Source: CBDCYS01 sp965226185 (GTDB lineage Bacteria; Acidobacteriota; Terriglobia; Bryobacterales; UBA6623). Taken from it: a stretch of DNA of 64,000 nt. Below, in pieces: positions 9,137 to 16,622 of this stretch. How positions within the stretch are numbered: position 1 is the first letter of the stretch; the number at the start of each line of letters is the position of its first letter. The notes under the pieces were generated by a model. The model was not told the origin of the DNA, did not search any database, and saw only the letters and a program-made list of their open reading frames with translations. Where the stretch lies: positions 806,001 through 870,000 of the forward strand of contig CBDDCT010000006.1 in assembly GCA_965226185.1 (NCBI GenBank). Reading direction: 5' to 3'. Position numbers and translations under genes: made by a program.

Positions 9137-10272
9137 GGGACGCCTGATCCGTGCCCGCGTACGGCTTTCAGCAGGGATTCTCTCTTGCCTGACGGTTCTT
9201 GCTGTTTCCGCCCCCGCCCAGTTCGGCGACGCTCAAAGGGGCGCTCAGGTGTTGCGGAGTCGGCAGTGTACGGTTTGCCACTCGGTGCTCGGGGTAGGGG
9301 GCACGGTCGGGCCGGATCTCGGCCGGCGGTCTCCGCGGCAGTCCACTCCAGCGGCCCTAGCGGCATCCATCTGGAACCACGGGCCAAGAATGTGGCAGGC
9401 GATGGGCGAACGAGGGATTGAGATCCCGCTGTTAACCCAGCGCAATATCGCCGACTTGTACGCCTATTTCTACTCCCTGCGCTTTTTCGAACCACTTGGT
9501 GACGCGGCACGAGGCCGGCGTGTATTTCAGGCTAAAAGCTGTTATCGATGCCACTCTTTGACAGCAACAGGAGAGACCGACATGGGTCCGGCGGTCCTTG
9601 AGTGGGATGCGGTGTTCGATTCAATCCTGTGGATACAGGCAATGTGGAACCACGGTGCGCGCATGGCTGAAGAGATGGAGCGCGAAGGAATCCCGTGGCC
9701 GAAGTTTACGATTCAGGAGATCGTGGATCTCATGGTGTATGTCCGGAACATCCCCAACTTGCCGCGCAGGGTGGCCAGGCTGGAACTCGGTATGGTTGAG
9801 TCCGGAGCGAGAGTCTTCCGGGATCATCGCTGCGCTCAGTGCCATTCTATTGGCGAGGAAAGTGGTGGGGCAAGCAGGGGCGGTGAGCAAGGCCCGCGCA
9901 AGATCGATTTGCTGGCGGTTTCCGACAGAACCGGCACGTTGTCGAGCTTGGCCGTGTCCATGTGGAATCATCTTCCGCTCATGTCCGCGCGCGCGAAGTC
10001 GCAGGCGGTGCGGATGACCCCATTCGAGGGGGGGGAAATGGCCCATTTGCTGTCGTTCTTGTTCGACCGCTTGTATTTTGAAGTTGCGGGACGCCCTCGG
10101 CGCGGAAAGCGGATCTTCGACAGCAAGAACTGCGGAGCTTGTCATGGGGCGCCTGGGGTGGAAGCGCCGGTGCTGCGCGGTGGCGAAGGCCGCTTCTCGC
10201 TTGTGGGTCTGACGGCGGCAGTTTGGAGACATGGACCCGCGATGCATGCCGAGATGCAGAGCAAGGGGTTAG

Positions 10273-12019
10273 CCCGGATTTCTCATCGCGGGGTTGGCGG
10301 AAGGCCGCCTTTTGTGGCACAAACATAATGATTACAATATGTTTCAGCCAGCAAGAAAGCGACCCCTGCCATGACAGAGTGTACCCAAACCAGCTTCACC
10401 TTCGCCGACCATGGCCGCCGCCAGGTGGTAGCCCGTTTCGACGGCGGCATGATCACCTCCGACGGCGGCGCCATGCTGTTGCGCCAGACCGAACAGCGCA
10501 GCGGCATCGTGCGGCAGTTCGCCGCCTGCTTCCGTGATCACCGCCAGCCCGCGCAAGTCGAACACAGCGTGCGCGAGCTGGTCTCGCAGCGCGTCTACGG
10601 GCTGGCGCTGGGTTATGAGGACCTCAACGATCACGATCAGCTGCGCTCCGACCCGCTGCTGGCCCTGCTGAGCGGCAAACAAGACCTCGAAGGCAAGCAG
10701 CGCCGCCGAGCCCAAGACCGCGGCAAGGCGGGCGCCGGCAAGAGCACTCTCAACCGCCTGGAGTTGACCCCGGCCAAGGCCGGCGCGCAAAGCCGTTACA
10801 AGAAGATCGTTCTCGACACGGGCGCGGCCGACCGTCTGCTGACCTCGCTCTACATTCAATCGCAGCCGTGCCAGCCCGAGCGCATCGTGCTCGATCTCGA
10901 CGCCACCGACGACGCGCTGCACGGCCGCCAAGAGGGGCGCTTTTTTCACGGCTACTACGGACACTATTGCTACCTGCCGCTCTACATTTTCGCCGGGGAC
11001 CAGTTGCTGTGCGCGCGCCTGCGGCCGTCCAACATCGACGCCTCGGCGGGGTCGCTCGAAGAGGTCCGGCGCATCGTCGAACAACTGCGGCGGGTGTGGC
11101 CCGAGGTCGAGATCCTGCTGCGGGCCGACAGCGGTTTTTGCCGCGACGAGATCATGAGCTGGTGCGAGAACCAGGGCGTGGATTACGTGTTCGGACTGGC
11201 GAAAAACGAGCGTTTAGAGCGCCTGATCAAGAGACGGATGAAGCTGGCGCGGCGGCGTTTCGCCAAGAGGGGCAAGGCGGCCCGGGCGTTCGGGGATTTC
11301 CGCTACCGCACGCGAACCAGCTGGGCGCGGGGGCGCAGGGTGGTGGCCAAGGCGGAGTATCTGGCGAAGGGCGAAAACCCGCGTTTCGTGGTGACGTCGC
11401 TGACGCCCAAGCAAGCGGCGGCGCAACACTTATACGAGACGATCTACTGCGCCCGCGGAGAGATGGAGAACCGCATCAAGGAGCAGCAGCTGGGGCTGTT
11501 CGCCGACCGCACCTCGACCGCGCTATTGCGGTCGAATCAGATCCGCTTATATTTTTCATCGATCGGGTACTGTTTGCTGGAGACGCTGCGGCGGCTGGGG
11601 TTGGCGGGGACGAAGATGGCGCGGGCGCAATGCACGACGATCCGGCTGCGGTTGTTGAAGATCGGAGCGCGCATCCGGATCACGGCGCGCAAAGTGTGGA
11701 TTTCGCTGGCGACGGGATACGCCTGGGCGGGGGTGTTCGCCCAAGCGTATGAGAATCTCGAACGGGGGGAGCCGCGGCGCTGCTGAAAACGGCAAGGCGA
11801 GTTCAAGTAATACTTGAAGCACACAGGGCTCGACAGGGGCGGCAATCGAGGTTTGCCCAAAAACAGACGAAAAACGCCTCGGCCAGGGTCGCGGACAGCA
11901 TGCCGGGCCGTTTCTGCCCCACGGCGGCCCCGCCGAGAGGCGATGCCGCCTCAAGACCATGAAATCCCATCCCGCGCGCCCCGCCAACCCCGTTTTCGGG
12001 AATCGATGAGAAATGCGGG
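10273..12019 (+). mobile_element. IS1380-family insertion sequence (element A)
   Basis: 1747-bp element. The left end CCCGGATTTCTCATCG is matched in inverted orientation at the right end (CGATGAGAAATGCGGG), and a longer CGGGGTTGGCG block is also shared. It is flanked by the 4-bp target duplication TTAG (10269-10272 and 12020-12023), typical of IS1380. It carries one transposase gene; the 230 bases after that gene are non-coding. It splits the four-repeat cytochrome gene. Confidence 0.9.
10371..11786 (+). CDS. IS1380-family transposase (element A)
   Basis: 471-residue DDE transposase, full length for the family. Seen: the N-terminal FDGGMITSDGGAMLLRQ motif, LALGYEDLNDHDQLRSDP, the first catalytic Asp in VLDLDATDD near residue 180, the second in LLRADSGFC near residue 250, and the Glu region MENRIKEQQLGLF near residue 365. 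It catalyses cut-and-paste movement of the element that contains it. No disruption is visible, so the element may still be active. Confidence 0.93.
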   Translation: MTECTQTSFTFADHGRRQVVARFDGGMITSDGGAMLLRQTEQRSGIVRQFAACFRDHRQPAQVEHSVRELVSQRVYGLALGYEDLNDHDQLRSDPLLALLSGKQDLEGKQRRRAQDRGKAGAGKSTLNRLELTPAKAGAQSRYKKIVLDTGAADRLLTSLYIQSQPCQPERIVLDLDATDDALHGRQEGRFFHGYYGHYCYLPLYIFAGDQLLCARLRPSNIDASAGSLEEVRRIVEQLRRVWPEVEILLRADSGFCRDEIMSWCENQGVDYVFGLAKNERLERLIKRRMKLARRRFAKRGKAARAFGDFRYRTRTSWARGRRVVAKAEYLAKGENPRFVVTSLTPKQAAAQHLYETIYCARGEMENRIKEQQLGLFADRTSTALLRSNQIRLYFSSIGYCLLETLRRLGLAGTKMARAQCTTIRLRLLKIGARIRITARKVWISLATGYAWAGVFAQAYENLERGEPRRC

Positions 12020-12227
12020 TTAGCTTGGCCGGAGTTCACCCCGACAGAAATGGCCGACCTGGTTGCCTTTCTGAACAGTCCGGAATAGCGGCAGATTCGG
12101 AGCCCCGACCTTCAGGGAGGGGCTAGCCGCTCCAACGCGCGTCATCCGCCGCGGCCACGCTCCCCTCTTTGGCGTCGTCTCGTCCGCGACAGGTTGTATC
12201 GCAAGCCCCCGGCCGGGAGGTCTGGTT

Positions 12228-14618
12228 TCATTCGAGGCCGACAGGGCCGGGCATCGGTCCAGGGGGCCTCGGTCCACCGGGAAGAGGGTCTGGCTTCACA
12301 AGGAAAACGACCGGGTTGGTCTGCCGGCCGTCCACGCTGAGGATAATGGCCAGTGTTCGGCCCCCCGCATTGCCCAGTCCCGCGGCCCCTTCGAGGTTCA
12401 AAGGCCCGATGTTGACCTGATCAACTCCCTCGAACTGTTTTAGGGGAACCGCGCCCAACACGAGCGCCTCGACTCCTCCGACCCTCGCGGTGACCTCGGA
12501 GGTAAAGCCACGAATCCCCGTGCCAAAGAGTGCAAGAAAAACCTGGTCCTGTTCCGAGCCGAGGTCGATGGGAACGGCAGCGAGCGTATTGGGGTCAAAG
12601 ATCAAGTCCTGAGTCCGTGTACCATCGGCGGCTACCCTCAGGAATAGAGCCGCCGCCACGCCGCTGCCGCTTGCGTCCGCGGAGAAGAGAGCCGGGGCCA
12701 CCCTTTCGATCTCAATCCTAGCCGAGAAGCTGCTGCCATCCGTTCTGATTACGGTGACCCTGGCCGGCCCTAGCGGTACAGGGGGCATGAGGAAGTTGAT
12801 CTGACCGGGAGAGGCGAAGAAAAGCGGAGCCAGAGCACCGCGTAGTATTTGGCTGGTTTGTGCTATCACGGGCTCCGCTGTCACCCTCAACGTCGTCCCC
12901 GCCAGCGAGGCCGGAAGCGGAACTTCACTGGCGACCTCGGTTGCTGCCGCCAGATTCTCTCCGAATAAGGACATGATCGCCGCGGGAGCGGCGCCTGGCA
13001 AGAAACTGGCGGCGCTAACGATCCCTTCCGAAGAGAATTGAAGTGGCGCCGGACCGGCGCCATAGAGCACGTTGACCGCGCCGGCAAATCGTACGTTCCC
13101 GATGTCCTCCAAAGGGACCCAAATAGCCAGGTCTTCCAGGCCATCGTCGTTGAAGTCACCGGCGGCCAGGTTCCGGCCAAATAAGTCGCGCTCCGCGGCC
13201 CCCCCGGCAATGCCGTCGCTGTCCTGATGCCAAATCTGGTTGCCGGGGGCCGCCAGACCGCTGGGGCCGCCATAGATCACGTTGACCACACCGGCATCTT
13301 GTATCCCCCCGATGTCCTCCCCATCGACCCCGATTGCCAGGTCTTCAAAGCCATCGCTGTTGAAGTGACCGGCGGCCAGCGCTTCACCAAAGTTGTCGCC
13401 CACTGCGGCCTGCCCGGCAATGCCGCCGCTGCCCTGCCGCCAAATCTGGCTGCCGGTGGCCGCCAGGCCGCCAGGACCGCCATAGATCACGTTGACCGCG
13501 CCGGCATCTGGTCCCTCCCCATGGACCCCAATTGCCAGGTCATCAAAGCCATCGTTGTTGAAGTCACCGGCGGCCAGCGCTTCACCAAAGTGGTCGCCCA
13601 CGCCGGCCCTCCCGCCAATGCCGACGCTGTCTTGGCCCCAAATCTGGTTGCCGAAGGCAAACAGGCCGCCGCGAAAGCCATAAATCACGTTGACTGCGCC
13701 GGCGCCTTGTATCCCCCCGAGGTCCTCAAAAGGGACCCCAATTGCCAGGTCTTCAAAGCCATCGTTGTTGAAGTCACCGGCGGCCAGCGCATCACCAAAC
13801 CTGTCGACCTCTTCGGCCTGCCCGGCAATGCTGTCGCTGTCCTGGTGCCAAATCTGGTTGCCGGGGGCCGCCAGGCCGTCGGGGCCGCCATAAATCACAT
13901 TGACCGCGCCGGCATCCTCTATTCCCCCGAGGTCCTCCCGAGGGACCCCAATTGCCAAGTCCTCAAAGCCATCGTTGTTGAAGTCAGCGGCGGCCAGCGC
14001 ATCACCAAAGTCGTCGAAACTTTCGGCCCCTCCGGCAATGCCGTTGCTGTCCTGGTGCCAAATCTGGTTGCCGAGGGCCGTCAGGCCGTCGGGACCGCCA
14101 TAGATCACGTTGACCGCTCCGGCAAGTGAATCCGTGACGATCCCGAGGCTCTCAGAAGGGTTCCCAATTGCCAGGTCTTCAAAGCCATCGTTGTTGAAGT
14201 CAGCGGCGGCCATCTCAAAACCAAATGAGTCGAATCTGTCGGCCTCCCCGGCAATGCCCTCGCTGTCCTGGTGCCAAATCTGGTTGCCGGGGGCCGCCAG
14301 GCCGGCGGGACCGCCATAAATCACGTTGACTGCTCCGGCAATTCCTTCCCCCCCGGGGTCCTCGTTAGAGACCCCAATTGCCAGGTCTTCAAAGCCATCG
14401 TTGTTGAAGTCACCCGTGACCAGCGTTCCACCAAACTGGTCACCCCGTTCGGCCCGCCCGGCAATGCCGTCGCTGTCTTGGTGCCAAAGCTGGTTTCCCT
14501 CACTCGTGAGTTGCGCCATGGCCTGGCCGGCGGTCAGAAGCAGAACGGGCACGAGAGCTCCGATCATGGTGCGAACGGTGCGCTGTGCTTTCTCGGGTTT
14601 ACCCTTGTAGACAGCCAT
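12228..14618 (-). CDS. Secreted FG-GAP repeat protein with Solibacter-type C-terminal domain
   Basis: 796 residues: signal peptide (MIGALVPVLLLTAGQAMAQ), seven FG-GAP/integrin-alpha-like repeats of about 68 residues each carrying a calcium-loop motif DFNNDGFEDLAIG, then a C-terminal domain of about 240 residues of the TIGR03437 type found in many Solibacter secreted proteins. The repeats should fold into a seven-bladed propeller, a fold used for binding proteins or sugars. The DNA is repetitive with units of 198-212 bp. A paralogue lies at 16623-18794 on the other strand. Substrate and function are unknown. Confidence 0.85.
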   Translation of the reverse strand: MAVYKGKPEKAQRTVRTMIGALVPVLLLTAGQAMAQLTSEGNQLWHQDSDGIAGRAERGDQFGGTLVTGDFNNDGFEDLAIGVSNEDPGGEGIAGAVNVIYGGPAGLAAPGNQIWHQDSEGIAGEADRFDSFGFEMAAADFNNDGFEDLAIGNPSESLGIVTDSLAGAVNVIYGGPDGLTALGNQIWHQDSNGIAGGAESFDDFGDALAAADFNNDGFEDLAIGVPREDLGGIEDAGAVNVIYGGPDGLAAPGNQIWHQDSDSIAGQAEEVDRFGDALAAGDFNNDGFEDLAIGVPFEDLGGIQGAGAVNVIYGFRGGLFAFGNQIWGQDSVGIGGRAGVGDHFGEALAAGDFNNDGFDDLAIGVHGEGPDAGAVNVIYGGPGGLAATGSQIWRQGSGGIAGQAAVGDNFGEALAAGHFNSDGFEDLAIGVDGEDIGGIQDAGVVNVIYGGPSGLAAPGNQIWHQDSDGIAGGAAERDLFGRNLAAGDFNDDGLEDLAIWVPLEDIGNVRFAGAVNVLYGAGPAPLQFSSEGIVSAASFLPGAAPAAIMSLFGENLAAATEVASEVPLPASLAGTTLRVTAEPVIAQTSQILRGALAPLFFASPGQINFLMPPVPLGPARVTVIRTDGSSFSARIEIERVAPALFSADASGSGVAAALFLRVAADGTRTQDLIFDPNTLAAVPIDLGSEQDQVFLALFGTGIRGFTSEVTARVGGVEALVLGAVPLKQFEGVDQVNIGPLNLEGAAGLGNAGGRTLAIILSVDGRQTNPVVFLVKPDPLPGGPRPPGPMPGPVGLE
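13060..14500. repeat. Tandem DNA repeats of about 200 bp
   Basis: Seven units encoding the FG-GAP blades. The phrase catagatcacgttgac and close variants recur at about 13062, 13270, 13480, 13678, 13888, 14098 and 14310. Such repeats can recombine or collapse in assembly. Confidence 0.8.
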
Positions 14619-14923
14619 TTGAGACCCCCTTCTCTCCTCCCTTTCGGTTCAGGTCGGAGGTTGTTTCCGCCACCCGCGGGTCGTGGCTCCCTGGGAGTTC
14701 CGTGTATTCCCTGGAACAGCCGTATTGGCCAAGTATAAGGCCACAGCGTGTCGTTCGACTAGGCCAGAAGAGCAACTCTCCCGGGAAGATGCCCTCGCCA
14801 GGGCGCCCCACTGGCCTCCCAACCATGTGGACAGGACGGTTTTCTGGAGATCGAGCTTCAGCCCGTTCTGGCGCGGCCGGCACGCCCTCCAGATCGGAGG
14901 CTCCGGTCCGCCTTGATCTAGTC
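14619..14923. other. Intergenic region
   Basis: About 305 bases upstream of the FG-GAP gene and downstream of the toxin gene. It presumably holds the FG-GAP promoter. No gene or clear structure is seen. Confidence 0.4.
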
Positions 14924-15304
14924 TTACCACTCGGCGAGCTTCAGTTCCGGAATTTGCTCGAAATGGCGGCGATTCCGTGTCAGCAGAGTCCCTTTGTTTG
15001 AAGTTACGATGCCGGCGATCAGGCTGTCCCCCATGCCAATCGATTGACCTCCGCGCTCCAGATCGCGGCGAATGCGGGCCGCCTGATCAGCGGCACGCTC
15101 ATCCAGGGAGAGTGTAGTCATGGCGCCGAGCAACGACCGAATGGTAGCCTCCTGCTTTGAGCTCCGCACTCCGGCCAACAGCTCGAATCGGTTCACGACA
15201 GTCGTGTGAAGCCAGCCTTGCCGGACCTCCAGAAGAACTCGCTTTGCTGCTGGGCCGTGACCACTCAGGAAGTCAATCAGAACGCCAGTTTCAGCTACAC
15301 TCAT
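14924..15304 (-). CDS. VapC-like PIN-domain toxin
   Basis: 126-residue PIN-domain protein, a probable RNase toxin. Motifs: LIDFL near the N-terminus, the conserved Glu in RFELLAG, GMGDSLIAG with the third acidic residue, and LLTRNRRHF near the C-terminus. The usual first catalytic Asp (DTxxLID) is Glu here (ETGVLID), which may weaken activity. The ATG at 15304 overlaps the antitoxin stop as ATGA, so it is preferred over the TTG at 15310. It forms a toxin-antitoxin operon with the preceding ribbon-helix-helix gene. Confidence 0.85.
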   Translation of the reverse strand: MSVAETGVLIDFLSGHGPAAKRVLLEVRQGWLHTTVVNRFELLAGVRSSKQEATIRSLLGAMTTLSLDERAADQAARIRRDLERGGQSIGMGDSLIAGIVTSNKGTLLTRNRRHFEQIPELKLAEW

Positions 15305-15540
15305 CCCCAAGAATCCCGGATTGATTCGACCTCTGTTCGCAGGTTCTGGACTTCTTTCGGGCTTAGGATTCCCTTCAGTTCGAGCGCACGATGTCGCTGT
15401 TTCTCCTTTTGAGATTCCAGGCCAAGATAAACATCGATGGCTTCAGACACAACCGATGAAAACCCCTTCTGCCCGCGTTTTGCCGCGATTTCGAGCAGTC
15501 TCGCATGGTGCTCGGCCTTTATTTCGATGGTCGTCCTCAT
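15301..15540 (-). CDS. Ribbon-helix-helix antitoxin (VapB-like)
   Basis: 79 residues. The N-terminal MRTTIEIKAEHHARLLEIAA is a ribbon-helix-helix DNA-binding segment, followed by GFSSVVSEAIDVYL and a charged C-terminal tail that would wrap the toxin. The ATG at 15540 is chosen; an upstream ATG at 15558 would place the start inside the palindrome at 15554-15571. It should neutralise the PIN toxin and repress the operon. Confidence 0.8.
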   Translation of the reverse strand: MRTTIEIKAEHHARLLEIAAKRGQKGFSSVVSEAIDVYLGLESQKEKQRHRALELKGILSPKEVQNLRTEVESIRDSWG

Positions 15541-15553
15541 GTAGTCACGATAG

Positions 15554-15571
15554 TACATGCATGGGCATGTA
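15554..15571. promoter_or_regulatory. Probable toxin-antitoxin operator
   Basis: Inverted repeat TACATGC-ATGG-GCATGTA, 14 bases upstream of the antitoxin start. Its position fits an autoregulatory site for the ribbon-helix-helix antitoxin. Confidence 0.6.
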
Positions 15572-15673
15572 GTATTGGATAGTCCTTCGAAAGATGTGCG
15601 ATCCGTCCTTAGTTGACACTACAACTATGCGGCCGCCGATCGTCTTACAATGGAAACGGTCACCGAAGTGAGC

Positions 15674-16390
15674 ATGACAGCAAAGAATATCTATTGGGTC
15701 GCCGTATTTCTCCTGCTCGCCGCTCCCGCGCTGCTGGCGGGCGGCGCGAATTGGACCATCGACTTTGAAAACAGCAGCCTCGATGGATGGTACCTGCCCG
15801 ACCGCGAGGTCTGGACAATCAAAAGCGAGAGCGGCAATCACGTCCTGCACCTGAGCGAGGGAGGTTTGATGGGAAAGAACCCGCGCCGTCCGGTGCGGTT
15901 TGCGCTGTTCGAACCAGGATGTGTCGGCAGCTTCGATCTGCGCGTGCGGTTGCGCAAAGACCCCAAGCACGGCGAGTCGGACTTGCTCATTGCTTTTGGC
16001 TTCCAGGACAGGCTTCACTTCTACTACGCCCATCTCTCCAACGACGACAAGAACCCGCGGGCGCACAACGGCCTGTTCAAGGTGGATGACGCCGATCGCC
16101 TGCGCATAGCCGGGCTCGGCGCGAAGCCCGCATTGTCAGATACCGAATGGCACGACGTTCGAATCGAACGGAACACCGAATCAGGCTCGATCAGGGTGTT
16201 CATGGACGCGCAACCGGCGCCTATTTTTCAAGTCATCGACCAATCGATGGCACACGGACTCGTCGGATTCGGGTCATTCAACGACACCGGCGTGTTTGAC
16301 GACATCGTGCTAACCGGCGCGCCAAGCGACAAGTGCGGCGGCCCGGTCAACACGCTCGACCCGCCGGAAATCTCTCCGTCCGGGCCGTGA
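15674..16390 (+). CDS. Secreted lectin-fold (DUF1080/LamG-like) protein
   Basis: 238 residues with a signal peptide (VAVFLLLAAPALLAGG) and one beta-rich domain: WTIDFENSSLDGWYL, RLHFYYAHLSND, EWHDVRIERN and VGFGSFNDTGVFDDIVL. These are the strand motifs of the concanavalin-like domain called DUF1080 or laminin-G-like, common in secreted proteins of Acidobacteria and Planctomycetes and often linked to glycan binding. An in-frame ATG at 15650 is the alternative start; the one at 15674 gives the better signal peptide. No catalytic residues can be named. Confidence 0.7.
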   Translation: MTAKNIYWVAVFLLLAAPALLAGGANWTIDFENSSLDGWYLPDREVWTIKSESGNHVLHLSEGGLMGKNPRRPVRFALFEPGCVGSFDLRVRLRKDPKHGESDLLIAFGFQDRLHFYYAHLSNDDKNPRAHNGLFKVDDADRLRIAGLGAKPALSDTEWHDVRIERNTESGSIRVFMDAQPAPIFQVIDQSMAHGLVGFGSFNDTGVFDDIVLTGAPSDKCGGPVNTLDPPEISPSGP

Positions 16391-16622
16391 CGGCTAGGAT
16401 GTAGAAAGATCGGGGATAGCCCAGTCCAAGACCGAACTCCTCCATACCAAAACGGAGCCATGGCGACGCCTCACGGGCGCCAAAACCCGGCGAAACGACG
16501 GCAGCCGACCCTAAAGGCCGCCGACCGGGGCGCCGGCAAGGGTGGTTTCAAAGCAGCCGTCATTGCGGCGCAGGTCGGCTTCAGTCCAAAATAAATTGAA
16601 CCGAACGCCGGGTGATCTTCTT

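Larger units (their letters stand above)
9084..12088 (+). pseudogene. Four-repeat cytochrome c, split by an IS1380-family element
   Basis: A secreted cytochrome of four internal repeats of about 100 residues. Each repeat has one heme site (CTVCH, CYRCH, CAQCH, CGACH) followed by a W(N/R)H-x-P-x-M motif, whose Met may be the distal heme ligand. The open frame 9084-10328 (414 residues) ends in sequence supplied by the IS. The missing end of repeat four is found at 12024-12088 and reads WPEFTPTEMADLVAFLNSPE then stop. Joining 9084-10272 to 12024-12088 gives one 417-residue frame. It overlaps the barrel gene, so it belongs to the mtrAB-like operon and may carry electrons in the periplasm or help cap the conduit; that role is inference. 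Confidence 0.9.

Noticed and set aside
10344..11084. 246-codon minus-strand frame opposite the IS1380 transposase, and similar antisense frames in other GC-rich genes
   Set aside because: Shadows of the real coding strand; no family features and composition follows the opposite gene.
13227..14129. 300-codon plus-strand frame opposite the FG-GAP gene
   Set aside because: Its repeats are the antisense reading of the FG-GAP blades.
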